From: Pseudomonas lutea
GTDB taxonomy: Bacteria; Pseudomonadota; Gammaproteobacteria; Pseudomonadales; Pseudomonadaceae
Assembly (NCBI RefSeq): GCF_000759445.1
Contig: NZ_JRMB01000001.1
Span: forward strand, 806,001-870,000
Direction of reading: 5' to 3'
Length of the DNA: 64,000 nt
In this document: one piece after another, positions 44,917-53,590 of the stretch
Layout: every line of letters begins with the position of its first letter
How positions within the stretch are numbered: the stretch's first letter is position 1
Program-made: the position numbers and the translations under genes
The notes under the pieces: generated by a model
The model's input: only the letters and a program-made list of their open reading frames with translations
Database searches by the model: none
What the model was told of the DNA's origin: nothing

Positions 44917-46140
44917 TTACATTGCGGGGACGCCGGTCACCGCTTCAGGTTCGACGACAGGGATTTCGGGACGGCCCGGGGTCAGGATGACCTTGCGGCA
45001 ATCTTCTTGTTTCTTGTCGAAGATCTTGTAGCCGTCGGCAGCCTGCTCAAGGGACATGCGGTGGCTGATGATGGCCTCGGGGGCCAGGCGACCGGCTTCG
45101 ATGTGTTCGAGCAATTCCGGCAGGAAGCGCTGAACGTGAGTCTGGCCCATCTTGAACGTCAGGCCCTTGTCGAAGGCATCGCCAAACAGGAAGCCATGAA
45201 TGAAGCCCGCGTACACGCCAGGCACGCTGACCACGCCGCCACGGCGCACGGCCGCGATGCACTGCCGCAACGCCTTGCCGCTGCTGCCTTCCATTTTCAG
45301 GTTGGTCAGGATGGTTTCGGTGGTGCTGCCCTTGGCTTCGAAACCCACCGCATCGACCACGCCGTCCACGCCGCGCATGCCTTTGGTCTGGCGAATGATG
45401 GTATCGGCCGGGTCATCGTCTTCGTCGAAGTTGATCGGGATCACGCCATAGGTCGCCTGAGCGTAGGCCAGGCGGTACGGATGGTGGTCGACCATGAATA
45501 TCTGTTCGGCGCCGAGCATTCTGGCGACCGCAGCGCTCATCAGCCCGACCGGGCCTGCCCCGTAGATGGCAATGCTTGAGCCTTTGCCGATCCCGGTATT
45601 GAGCACGGCCTGATAGCCGGTGGGCAGGATGTCAGAGAGGAACAGCACTTTCTCGTCAGACAGGGTGCCGGGCACCTTGAACGGCCCGGTATTGGCCTTC
45701 GGTACGCGCACCAGTTCGGCCTGACCGCCGGGGATGCCGCCATAAAGGTGACTGAAACCGAACAGGGCCGCTCCTGGTGGAATGGCCTTTTTGTTCATGA
45801 TGGCGCCGCGACCGGTATTGGTGGTTTCACAGGCGGCATACAGGTCGATGTTGCAGAAGAAGCACTCGCCGCAAGCGATCACGAAGGGGATCACCACACG
45901 GTCGCCGCGCTGAACCTTGGTCACTGCCGAACCGGTTTCTTCGACGATACCCATGAATTCGTGGCCGAAGATGTCACCGTGCTCGACGGTCGGTATCTTG
46001 CCGCGATAGAGGTGCAGGTCGGAGCCGCAAATGGCGGTGGCGGTGACGCGCAGAATGATGTCGTCGGGCTGTTCCAGGACCGGATCGGGGACGGTGTCCA
46101 CTTTCACGTTGTGGGCGCCGTGATAGGTGAGTGCTCTCAT
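44917..46140 (-). CDS. Zinc-dependent alcohol dehydrogenase, formaldehyde-dehydrogenase-like
   Basis: The 407-residue MDR enzyme has catalytic zinc ligands in [12 protein letters not shown] and [10 protein letters not shown], and a structural-zinc-like segment ([16 protein letters not shown]). NAD binding is at [18 protein letters not shown]. The length and the insert after the structural lobe fit the 'glutathione-dependent formaldehyde dehydrogenase-like' subgroup (such as P. putida FdhA) rather than the AdhC class III enzyme. The true substrate may be formaldehyde or another aldehyde or alcohol. It leads a two-gene unit with the PLDc_N protein. Confidence 0.85.
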   Translation of the reverse strand: MRALTYHGAHNVKVDTVPDPVLEQPDDIILRVTATAICGSDLHLYRGKIPTVEHGDIFGHEFMGIVEETGSAVTKVQRGDRVVIPFVIACGECFFCNIDLYAACETTNTGRGAIMNKKAIPPGAALFGFSHLYGGIPGGQAELVRVPKANTGPFKVPGTLSDEKVLFLSDILPTGYQAVLNTGIGKGSSIAIYGAGPVGLMSAAVARMLGAEQIFMVDHHPYRLAYAQATYGVIPINFDEDDDPADTIIRQTKGMRGVDGVVDAVGFEAKGSTTETILTNLKMEGSSGKALRQCIAAVRRGGVVSVPGVYAGFIHGFLFGDAFDKGLTFKMGQTHVQRFLPELLEHIEAGRLAPEAIISHRMSLEQAADGYKIFDKKQEDCRKVILTPGRPEIPVVEPEAVTGVPAM

Positions 46141-46294
46141 TGGGATTCTCCGCGAGTGAAAAATTCAGATGTCTGAATAGCGGAGCGGCAAGCGAGGCGT
46201 TTAGTTCATGACTTTGCATGGATGAGGGATTAGCGGTGTGCGTGACGCGAGCAAAAACATCGTCACCGGAGGCATCTTTGTTCGGCGCCAAGAG

Positions 46295-46405
46295 CTTCCC
46301 GGCTGAAGCCGGTCCCACGAATCGCGTGGGCCAAACCAGTGGGATTGGCTTTAGCCCGTCCCAGCAATCGCCGGCCAACCTGTGGGACCGGCTTTAGCCG
46401 GGAAG
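46295..46405. repeat. Inverted REP group (GTGGGACCGGCTT family)
   Basis: One REP lies at 46295-46318 and an inverted complete REP at 46382-46405 (GTGGGACCGGCTTTAGCCGG), with a degenerate third copy around 46339-46364. They occupy the gap between the alcohol dehydrogenase promoter and the DUF2188 3' end. Confidence 0.9.
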
Positions 46406-46507
46406 GGGCCAGACCGTTCACCTCAACCCTGAAGCGATCGCTCGTGCAGTCCCTCAAATCACCCCCGGCAAAGCCTGTCTCACCACCTGCATGGCGAGTC
46501 GGAGCCT

Positions 46508-46732
46508 TCAGCCCTTGGTCTTGGTCGGATCCGCAGCGCGCAGATAGGTACGCTCTTCCTGAATCGTGCCGTCCTCCTTGTGGATCTTCAGCGACGCTGT
46601 TTTACCGTCCAGATACTCGCTGGCCAGGCTGACGATTTCCGTCTTGGTGCCTGCCGTCTTGGAGGCGCGCGCCGCGCCTTCCTTGGTCAGTGCCCAGCCG
46701 TTGTCGGTTTTGGTGATGTGGTAGTTGTCCAT
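46508..46732 (-). CDS. DUF2188 small protein
   Basis: The 74-residue protein (MDNYHITKTDNGWALTKEGA) matches DUF2188, small proteins often found next to LigD or Ku genes or in stress loci, with no known reaction. ATG 46732 has TGGAGGAAA upstream. It follows ligD by 20 bp and is probably in the same transcript, which suggests a link to DNA repair or desiccation survival. Confidence 0.85.
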   Translation of the reverse strand: MDNYHITKTDNGWALTKEGAARASKTAGTKTEIVSLASEYLDGKTASLKIHKEDGTIQEERTYLRAADPTKTKG

Positions 46733-46752
46733 GGTTTCCTCCAGTTGATGAA

Positions 46753-49458
46753 TCATTTGAGGCCGACACGCTTGCGCATCTCGGCCGTGATGGTCTGTCG
46801 GGTCTTGGGCAGATCGGCCCAAGGGTCTTCTTCCAGTTCGGCGAGCCGCTGGTGCACGTTGTGAATGTTCCAGGCATTCGCGCCTTTGATCTCCAGCAGT
46901 TCCTCGCGGTTAATCGGCACCGACACCGGCAAGCCTTCGCGTGTACGGACCGAATACGCGCTGATCGTCGTCGCGCCCAGGCCGTTGCGCAGGTAATCGA
47001 TGAAAATCCGCCCCACGCGATTCTTCGGCCCGGACACGGCAGAAAACCGGTCCGGCAGCAGCTTGGCGATGTGCTTGACGATGGCGTGGCTGAAATCCTT
47101 CACCGCGTCCCAGTCAGCCTTGGGCGTCAACGGCACGACCACATGAATGCCCTTGCCGCCGCTGGTTTTCAAAAACGAGGTCAGGCCCAGCTCATCCAGC
47201 ACGGCTAGGGTCAGCTGCGTGGCCTCCACCATACTTTTCCAGGGCAGGACCGGGTCCGGGTCGAGGTCGAGGATGAACCGGTCCGGACGCTCCAGGTCTT
47301 TGGCGACGGCGTTCCAGGTGTGCAGCTCCATGGCGCTCATCTGCACCGCGCCGACCAGCGCTTCGATGTTGTTGATCAGCATCACCGGGTGGCCGGTGTA
47401 TTCCTTGCCCATGGTCTCGATGCCCGGGATGGCGAGGCGATCAGCGTTCTTCTGGAAAAACAGCTCGCCGCCGATGCCCTCGGGGGCGCGTACCAGCGCC
47501 ACCGGGCGTTGAGCCAGCTGCGGCAGAAGCCACTCCGAAATGCGGATGTAGTAATCAGCGAGGTCGCGTTTGGTTGCGCCGCCGGTGGGGTCGATGACGC
47601 GCTCGGGATGGGTCAGGCGGATCTTGCCACTGGTCACCGCCGGTTGCGCAGGCTTGGCTGCGGCCTTGGCTTTGGCAGTTTTCGGTGATTCTGTCGCGTC
47701 AGCCTTGCCGGATTCTGCAGCTTTGGCGGGTTTAGCCGCCTTGGCTGGCTTGGCTGGCTTGGCAGGCTTCGGCGATGCAGCAGCCTCAGCCTCAGCCTCA
47801 GCTTCAGCGCTGTCGCCGGCAGCGGGGGCCGGGGCAGGGAGCTCCTCGGTGATCGACTCGGCAGGCTTGTCGTTGCGCAACCCGTGGAACACGGCGTGCC
47901 GGACTGATCCCTCTTTGGTGATCTCGGCAAAGGCGACCTCTGCCAACAGGACCGGCTTGAGCCAGTGCACACCCTTGGCCTCAAAGCCGGTGGGCGGATT
48001 GACTACCGCAGCCTGCTTGGCCTGCAATGGCGTCAACTGATCGAAGATGGTCCCCAGGGTCGCCTCGTTGAACCCGGTGCCTACCTTGCCCGCGTAGCGC
48101 AATTCGCCGCTGTCGGCGTCGTGCAGCCCCAGCAGCAGCGCGCCGAATTTGCTGCGTGCGCCTTTGGGGTCGGTGTAGCCCACCACCACGAACTCCTGAC
48201 GACGCTTGCACTTGAGTTTGATCCAGTCACCGCTGCGGCGTGACACGTACGGGCTGCCCGATCGCTTGCCAATCAGCCCCTCCATCTGCATCTGGCAGGC
48301 ACTGTTGAGCAGGGCGTCGGGCACTTCGTCGAAGTCTTGCGAATAACGCAGGACTTCGTCCTCGCTGCGCTCAAGCACCGTCGCCAGGGCGGTGCGGCGC
48401 TGCTCGACCGGCACTTCGCGAAGGTCCATGCCGTTGAGAAAGGGCATGTCAAAAAGGTAATAGACGATGTTGCCGCTGCGGCCCGCTTCGAAGGCGTTCT
48501 GCAGGGCCTGAAAGTCCGGCACGCCTTGTTCGTTGGCCACCACCATTTCGCCGTCAAGCCAGGCTGATTCCAGTCCCAGCGCTGCGATGGCTTCGGCCTG
48601 GCGAGGCAGTTTGTGGGTCCAGTCATGGCCATTTCGGGTGAACAGCTGGACGTTGCCATCCGCGACCCGCGCCATGACCCGGTAACCGTCGAACTTGATC
48701 TCGTAACGCCAGTCGCCCTCGGGGGCAGAGTCCACCAGCGTGGCCAGCTCTGGCTTGAGCAGCGCAGGCAGTTCACCCGGCGCGGCGCCTGACAGCTGTG
48801 CCTTGGCGGGTTTCTTGCGCGAAGCCGGAACGCTCTCGACGGGTTTGGGAGCGGCGGCTTTCCCTCCACGTTTTTTAGGGATCAACGTCCGGTCACTGAG
48901 CACACTGTCCGGCAGCGCCTTGACGACGTCGTATTCGGCTTCCGGGCGGGCCGATTCGTCTTGATGCTTGATCAGGAACCATTGCTCCTGCTTGCCGGGA
49001 ATATGGGTTTTGACCAGGTTCCAGACGCCGCCAAGCTTTTCGCCCTGAAGCTCGAATTTGAGTTTGCCTTTCGCATAGGCCTCTGCAGGGTCGGAGAGCG
49101 GCGTCCATACCCCACGGTCCCAGACGATGACATCCCCCGCACCGTAATGCCCTTCGGGGATGTGACCTTCGAAACTGGCGTAATCGAGGGGATGGTCCTC
49201 TACGTGAACGGCGAGGCGTTTGATCTTCGGGTCCAGCGACGGACCTTTGGGCACGGCCCAGCTCTTGAGCGTGCCGTCGATTTCGAGGCGGAAATCGTAA
49301 TGCAGGCGGGTTGCGTCATGCTTTTGGATACAGAACTGCAGGGCATGCGCCTGACCGCGCTTTTTGGCGGCCGTACGCTTGGGTTTCGCGCCGCCCGACG
49401 GCTCGGGCGTCGCGTCGAAATCGCGCTTGCGGTTGTACTCGTCGAGTCCGGCACTCAT
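46753..49458 (-). CDS. ligD: Multifunctional ATP-dependent DNA ligase LigD
   Basis: The 901-residue protein has all three modules of bacterial end-joining LigD. These are a phosphoesterase at about 36-190 (FCIQKHDATRLHYDFRLE), an ATP-dependent ligase at about 230-540 with the adenylated lysine in YEIKFDGYR near residue 255, and a polymerase/primase at about 620-895 (LDLDPDPVLPW, KTSGGKGIHVVVPL). A 50-60-residue Ala/Lys/Pro repeat links ligase and polymerase. It seals double-strand breaks together with Ku. No ku gene lies in the window. GGGAGAG precedes the start; the next gene upstream is 18 bp away. Confidence 0.97.
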   Translation of the reverse strand: MSAGLDEYNRKRDFDATPEPSGGAKPKRTAAKKRGQAHALQFCIQKHDATRLHYDFRLEIDGTLKSWAVPKGPSLDPKIKRLAVHVEDHPLDYASFEGHIPEGHYGAGDVIVWDRGVWTPLSDPAEAYAKGKLKFELQGEKLGGVWNLVKTHIPGKQEQWFLIKHQDESARPEAEYDVVKALPDSVLSDRTLIPKKRGGKAAAPKPVESVPASRKKPAKAQLSGAAPGELPALLKPELATLVDSAPEGDWRYEIKFDGYRVMARVADGNVQLFTRNGHDWTHKLPRQAEAIAALGLESAWLDGEMVVANEQGVPDFQALQNAFEAGRSGNIVYYLFDMPFLNGMDLREVPVEQRRTALATVLERSEDEVLRYSQDFDEVPDALLNSACQMQMEGLIGKRSGSPYVSRRSGDWIKLKCKRRQEFVVVGYTDPKGARSKFGALLLGLHDADSGELRYAGKVGTGFNEATLGTIFDQLTPLQAKQAAVVNPPTGFEAKGVHWLKPVLLAEVAFAEITKEGSVRHAVFHGLRNDKPAESITEELPAPAPAAGDSAEAEAEAEAAASPKPAKPAKPAKAAKPAKAAESGKADATESPKTAKAKAAAKPAQPAVTSGKIRLTHPERVIDPTGGATKRDLADYYIRISEWLLPQLAQRPVALVRAPEGIGGELFFQKNADRLAIPGIETMGKEYTGHPVMLINNIEALVGAVQMSAMELHTWNAVAKDLERPDRFILDLDPDPVLPWKSMVEATQLTLAVLDELGLTSFLKTSGGKGIHVVVPLTPKADWDAVKDFSHAIVKHIAKLLPDRFSAVSGPKNRVGRIFIDYLRNGLGATTISAYSVRTREGLPVSVPINREELLEIKGANAWNIHNVHQRLAELEEDPWADLPKTRQTITAEMRKRVGLK

Positions 49459-49476
49459 GACTTTCTCTCCCTTTAC

Positions 49477-49710
49477 CTAACGCTGCTCGGTGGCCTCCGC
49501 TAGCATCGCCAACGTCTGTTCCATCTCGACAATGGAGGCCTCAAGTGTCACGAAGCCTTGAGCGATGCTTTGCGAATTGTCGACGGTCTGGTGCCCGGCA
49601 AGCTCGGGTACCTCGCTGAGTTCCAGACGGGCGAGTGCCTCGACACAGGCCCGAAGTGTGTCCAGTTGATTGAGCACGATTGCCATCTGATTGCGTATCG
49701 CATCGCTCAT
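49477..49710 (-). CDS. Small helical hypothetical protein upstream of ligD
   Basis: The 77-residue acidic protein (MSDAIRNQMAIVLNQLDTLR) consists of two long amphipathic helices, probably a coiled-coil dimer. ATG 49710 has AGGAG upstream. I recognise no family. It is read into ligD with an 18-bp gap, so it is likely the first gene of a small-protein / ligD / DUF2188 unit. Confidence 0.65.
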   Translation of the reverse strand: MSDAIRNQMAIVLNQLDTLRACVEALARLELSEVPELAGHQTVDNSQSIAQGFVTLEASIVEMEQTLAMLAEATEQR

Positions 49711-49783
49711 GTCCGGCTCCTGCTTGTGGTGCAACGATCGGGCTATGTATCAGGCCCGCATTTGTATGGCATCAGACACAAAA

Positions 49784-49807
49784 AAGGCAGGGCTTTCACC
49801 CTGCCTT
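49784..49807 (-). terminator. Rho-independent terminator of the DUF4142 gene
   Basis: The arms AAGGCAGGG and CCCTGCCTT are followed on the minus strand by a T5 run. The hairpin lies about 45 bp after the stop of the 49851-50366 gene. Confidence 0.85.
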
Positions 49808-49850
49808 CATCAACTAAACCGGGTACTAATCCTTAAAAGGATTAATCGGC

Positions 49851-50366
49851 TTACTTGGCAGCGTCGCCGCCGTGAGCCTTGGCCAGTTCTTTAGCGTGAA
49901 CCAGGTGCTCTTTCAACTTGGGCAGCATCTGAGTTGCGAAGGCTTTCAGCTCTGGATCTTTGCCATCAGTGGACTCTTTCTCGAACAGCTTGATGGTCTG
50001 TTCATGTGCAACAACCTGATTGTTGGCGTAGGCCTGATCAAACGACTTGGCGCTGCGCAGTTCCAGAATCATCGACTTGGCTTTGTCCATCAGCATCGCG
50101 TTGTCGGACACTTCCAGCTTCTTGGTGTCAGCAATGCCTTTGAGCTTGGTGTTCGCCTCGGTGTGATCCTTGATCATCATCGCAGCGAAAGTTTTCACGT
50201 CGGCAGCGGTGCCTTTCTCTTGCGCCAACTTGCCGGCTTCAACTTCAGCAACGCCCTTGGCAGAAGCGTCTTCCACGAAGTCATCGTTATCCTGCGCAGC
50301 GAATACGCCCTGGCTGCCCACCGCCATCAACAGAGCCAGTGCGGAAGTCTTGAATAGTTTGTTCAT
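49851..50366 (-). CDS. DUF4142 secreted helical protein
   Basis: The 171-residue protein has a Sec signal (FKTSALALLMAVGSQGVFAA). It is followed by a ferritin-like helical DUF4142 domain (DDFVEDASAKGVAEVEAGKL, AAMMIKDHTEANTKLKGIA, VVAHEQTIKLFEKES). Family members are periplasmic and have no established reaction. They often sit in stress regulons, which fits the neighbouring ligD and small stress genes. GAGGAA precedes the start and a terminator follows. Confidence 0.88.
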   Translation of the reverse strand: MNKLFKTSALALLMAVGSQGVFAAQDNDDFVEDASAKGVAEVEAGKLAQEKGTAADVKTFAAMMIKDHTEANTKLKGIADTKKLEVSDNAMLMDKAKSMILELRSAKSFDQAYANNQVVAHEQTIKLFEKESTDGKDPELKAFATQMLPKLKEHLVHAKELAKAHGGDAAK

Positions 50367-50530
50367 CGTGAAGTTCCTCTTCAGTGTATTGATTCGTAGG
50401 AGCCGCTTTAAGCGCCCGTATTCTTTCCGACGGGGCCATTTGTAAAACGTTCAGAGAATTTTTAAACAGATCGCCCGGATGGATTCGTCGACGGGTTAAC
50501 CGGATATCAAGGGCATCTTGATACGGCCGA

Positions 50531-50860
50531 TTAGTGCAGTTGCAGATCCACTTGCGACTCGAACCACTCGCGGTAGGGAGTATTAACTGCCTTGTATCGA
50601 TTGAAGTCTGGTGAGCCGTCCGTCCACCAGACCGGACCGCGCTCGCCAAGGGCGATTTTCGCTGCATTCACCTCGGCGCGGGCGGCTTTGAGGGCCGATG
50701 CATCGTCCTGCCGCTTCGCCGCTTTGACCGCCTGACGCGCTGCCATCAAGGCGTTGACCCAGCGCTGGCGTTCATTTTCATCCAGCGCTGGATTGCTGCA
50801 GCGCCACAGCTGACCCTTGACGACGATGTAACGCCCGTCCGGCGTCGATGGGTATCTCAC
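50531..50860 (-). CDS. Small conserved protein of the diiron-methyltransferase operon
   Basis: The 109-residue protein has an N-terminal strand pair (DGRYIVVKGQLWRCSNPAL), a long helix rich in Ala and Lys, and a C-terminal segment GPVWWTDGSPDFNRYK. I recognise no named domain. Its ATG overlaps the methyltransferase stop by four bases, so it is translationally coupled. It may be an accessory protein of that enzyme, but this rests only on position. Confidence 0.7.
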   Translation of the reverse strand: MRYPSTPDGRYIVVKGQLWRCSNPALDENERQRWVNALMAARQAVKAAKRQDDASALKAARAEVNAAKIALGERGPVWWTDGSPDFNRYKAVNTPYREWFESQVDLQLH

Positions 50861-51855
50861 CGGGTCCGCGTGACCGTCAGCACAACGGCGGCGATGCGGT
50901 CAGCCTGCTGATAGGTCTCGGTTTCCAGCTCCTCACCGAATACGTCCGGGTCCATCTCGCGGTAGGACCAGGCAAGATCAGGGCGGTCGATCAGCCCCCG
51001 AGCCTGTTGCAGAAAGACATCTTCGCCGTCGATGGAAGGCGCGCCGGTGTACAACAGCACGCTGCCGCCTGGCGCCAGTCGCTCAATGGCCTGCCCGAGA
51101 ATGCGCACCGACAGTTCCGAGCCCAGATGCTCGCCGCCATGGCGGTACGCGCGCTCCTGGGTGTCTTTCATGTAGGGCGGATTGGCGACGATCAGGTCGA
51201 ATTCGCCCGTGGTGCCTGCCAGGATGTCGCTGTGATAGGCAACCACGTTATCGGCCTTGGCGAGAGACGCGTTGACGGCGGTAAACCGCAAGGCAGTCGG
51301 GTTGATGTCCACCGCGAGTACGTGTGCATCGCGACGGGCCCGGCCAACCAGAATCGCGCCGACGCCACTGCCGCAGCCGATGTCGACGGCGGTGCGGATC
51401 GGGTGTGAGGACGTGCGCAAATGGTCTTCAATCGCCTGGGCGAAGCGGTAGGTGTCGGGGCCGAAGAACACCGAGTCATGCGCCACCGTGGGGAAGGCGG
51501 AGTGGACGAACAACAGGTCGTCAAGGCTTGACCAGCGCACTTCGCTGACCCACATGCCAGCGTGGGCGCGGAGAATACCGCTGGCCAGCAGAGTTTCCAG
51601 TTCGGTTTCATCGAGCAGGCCGGTTTCAAAGGGCCGGCTCCAGCCGAACACATCGCGCAGCGTGCGGGCTACCCGATTTTCATCCCGCGCGTTGACCCGC
51701 TGGTGAGTCAGCGGCGTAACCGTGACGAAACGATAATCCTCGGCTTGTAGATGCTGACCCAGTTGCAAAAGGGCGAGGTCGTGGCTCTCATCGGTCAGTT
51801 CCGGGGCGTCGAGTTCAGTGTCGATTTGCGGCTCTATTACGTTCTGCTGATTCAT
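50857..51855 (-). CDS. Class I SAM-dependent methyltransferase (MTS/NPPY type)
   Basis: The 332-residue protein has a ~130-residue N-terminal domain followed by a Rossmann methyltransferase: motif I VDIGCGSGVGAILV, the acidic end of strand two in LAVDINPTAL, and VANPPYMKD as the catalytic NPPY. NPPY is typical of enzymes that methylate exocyclic or amide nitrogen (HemK/PrmC, RlmG, RsmC). The target here is unknown. The N-terminal domain differs from PrmC and RsmC. The gene is coupled by 4-bp overlaps to the diiron oxygenase upstream and the small protein downstream, which points to a metabolite or peptide substrate rather than rRNA. Confidence 0.82.
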   Translation of the reverse strand: MNQQNVIEPQIDTELDAPELTDESHDLALLQLGQHLQAEDYRFVTVTPLTHQRVNARDENRVARTLRDVFGWSRPFETGLLDETELETLLASGILRAHAGMWVSEVRWSSLDDLLFVHSAFPTVAHDSVFFGPDTYRFAQAIEDHLRTSSHPIRTAVDIGCGSGVGAILVGRARRDAHVLAVDINPTALRFTAVNASLAKADNVVAYHSDILAGTTGEFDLIVANPPYMKDTQERAYRHGGEHLGSELSVRILGQAIERLAPGGSVLLYTGAPSIDGEDVFLQQARGLIDRPDLAWSYREMDPDVFGEELETETYQQADRIAAVVLTVTRTR

Positions 51856-53207
51856 CGAGTCAGGCTTCCTTGCGCCAGTTGGCGAGCATAGATACGGGTG
51901 GCGGCAAGGCCTTCGGGAGTCGGATGTGCATCGGGCGCGATCAACCGGACCAGTTCAGCGAACGGCAGGGCAGGCGAGGCGTCTGGTCGGCCGGTGTCGG
52001 TGGATGCCACGTGGCGGCGGCGAAAGCGCGTACGGAAAGGATTGTTCTGGCCCGGCGCTTGCCAGTCGCCCGCGATCCAGTCCTTGAGCAACTGCATTTC
52101 GTAGCCGCTGAAAACGCCAAACATCACGGCGCCCGGCCCGTCGATCAGCTGCCAGAAACGGCTGTCCTGAGGGTCCTGATTGCGCTTGATCCAGCCTCGG
52201 TCTTCCAGAGCAGTCAACAGCTGGCGGCTTTGGCCCGGCGTGGCAAGCCAGTCGTTGATGGTGCGGCCTTCGAGGCGGCAGTAGTCCGAATGCATGTGTT
52301 GACCGAAGGTGCTCTTGGTCTCCAGCATCGACACCACTTCTTCTTCCAGATCAAACCCTCGAACGATGTCGGTCGAACCCAGGCCCAGGTCGTTGAGCAA
52401 ATAGCCCGCTTGCAGGCGCTGCAGGAATTCGCCTTTGCTGTCGTCATTGGGCAGCAAGTCCAGCACAGCCTGTACGGCCTTATGGGCATGGCCGGAGCTG
52501 GCGTTATCGATGGTGACGTGCAGGGTGAAGTAATAAGGATCAATGCCCAACTCGCTCAGCTCGAACGAGGTGATCAGCAAGTGCAGCGGCAGTTGCTCGT
52601 AGCCCAGGTTGTAGCCCAGCACCTCGGGCAGAAACTCATCGCTCAGATGACCAAGGCCCAGTTGAATCGCACCCTGCAAGTACAACGCATCGTCCAGCGC
52701 AGCGATGGGTGCGCAGTCGTGTTCGGTGAGCAGGTTGCGGTACAGCACCACGTGGTTGAGTGCAGGTTCGCCGTCACCCAACTCTTCAAGATAAGTGCGA
52801 ATCAGGCCGTGATAGCGCCAGTCATCGGCGTGCTTCACAGTGCCGTAAAGCCAGGCGCCATCGACCAGCTTGCTCGGCGCAACGCTCTGCAGAAAGTAAA
52901 GCGCATGGGCTTTGTTGGTGAAGAATTTGCGAGGGCCGCCTGCGCGGCGCTCTTCCAGATACACGCGGTAGCGCTCGGCCACCGAGTGGCTGTTGCTCGC
53001 CACCCATCCAGACAGGTCGGCCAAGTCAGCAGGCAGGTTCGACGGAAGCTTTTTCGCGATCTCCAGTTGCTCATGGAGAAAGTCACGCACGTTGTCCTGC
53101 TCGCCTTCAACCTGTCCACGCAACAGACGGGAGTACAGCGAGTAGTGGGCGCCGGTGGATACATGCGCCGTGGCAGAACGCTCGGAAAGTAGCTGTAAAG
53201 AGGTCAT
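51852..53207 (-). CDS. Haem-oxygenase-like diiron oxidase (iron-containing redox enzyme family)
   Basis: The 451-residue protein is all-helical and matches the HDO superfamily of non-haem diiron oxidases and oxygenases (UndA, BesC, PvfB, SznF relatives). Candidate metal ligands lie in EFLPEVLGYNLGYEQLPLH and in FTLHVTIDNASSGHAHKAV (H-x4-D-x5-H). The C-terminal ~150 residues exceed the usual ~250-residue HDO core and form a second region. Known members cut C-C bonds, make terminal alkenes or N-oxygenate amino acids. Which reaction applies here is not known. It is the first gene of the three-gene operon. Confidence 0.78.
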   Translation of the reverse strand: MTSLQLLSERSATAHVSTGAHYSLYSRLLRGQVEGEQDNVRDFLHEQLEIAKKLPSNLPADLADLSGWVASNSHSVAERYRVYLEERRAGGPRKFFTNKAHALYFLQSVAPSKLVDGAWLYGTVKHADDWRYHGLIRTYLEELGDGEPALNHVVLYRNLLTEHDCAPIAALDDALYLQGAIQLGLGHLSDEFLPEVLGYNLGYEQLPLHLLITSFELSELGIDPYYFTLHVTIDNASSGHAHKAVQAVLDLLPNDDSKGEFLQRLQAGYLLNDLGLGSTDIVRGFDLEEEVVSMLETKSTFGQHMHSDYCRLEGRTINDWLATPGQSRQLLTALEDRGWIKRNQDPQDSRFWQLIDGPGAVMFGVFSGYEMQLLKDWIAGDWQAPGQNNPFRTRFRRRHVASTDTGRPDASPALPFAELVRLIAPDAHPTPEGLAATRIYARQLAQGSLTR

Positions 53208-53414
53208 GGATAGCCTGCTGACTTTTCTTGATATGTATGTCAGAGGGAGCCGCTTCCCGAAAATTCAAAAGAGTTGCAGCGCAGTCGATGATCGACACCT
53301 GTTGCCGATGAAAGGCGAAGTTAGTGCTCAGTATAATTACGCCCGACGGGGTAGGGGCTCGCGTTCCTGCGAGAGGGTAGGTCAGGCGCATGAATGGCGC
53401 AGGTTGATCGAGGG

Positions 53415-53491
53415 TCGCGGGCAAGCGCGCTCCTACACCGATATGCGGTGTGGGTGGCACCAACTTAGTGGGACCGGCTTCAGCCGGGAAG
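53415..53491. repeat. Two REP fragments of different families
   Basis: A lone TCGCGGGCAAGCGCGCTCCT half lies at 53415-53436 and a complete REP GTGGGACCGGCTTCAGCCGG at 53468-53491. They sit between the diiron-enzyme promoter and the 3' end of the epimerase gene. The rest of the 383-bp gap (53208-53590) holds the operon promoter and a terminator. Confidence 0.85.
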
Positions 53492-53548
53492 ACGCCGGTA
53501 TGTGCGCCCTCCTATTAGAAGGATGCCGCACAACTGCCAGACGAAAAA

Positions 53549-53571
53549 ACGGCCTCCATTGCGGAGGCCGT
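53549..53571 (-). terminator. Rho-independent terminator of the epimerase gene
   Basis: The nine-base arms ACGGCCTCC and GGAGGCCGT enclose a five-base loop. On the minus strand they are followed by a T6 run, 20 bp after the psmE-like stop. Confidence 0.9.
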
Positions 53572-53590
53572 CCGGGTTCACAGCGGTTTA

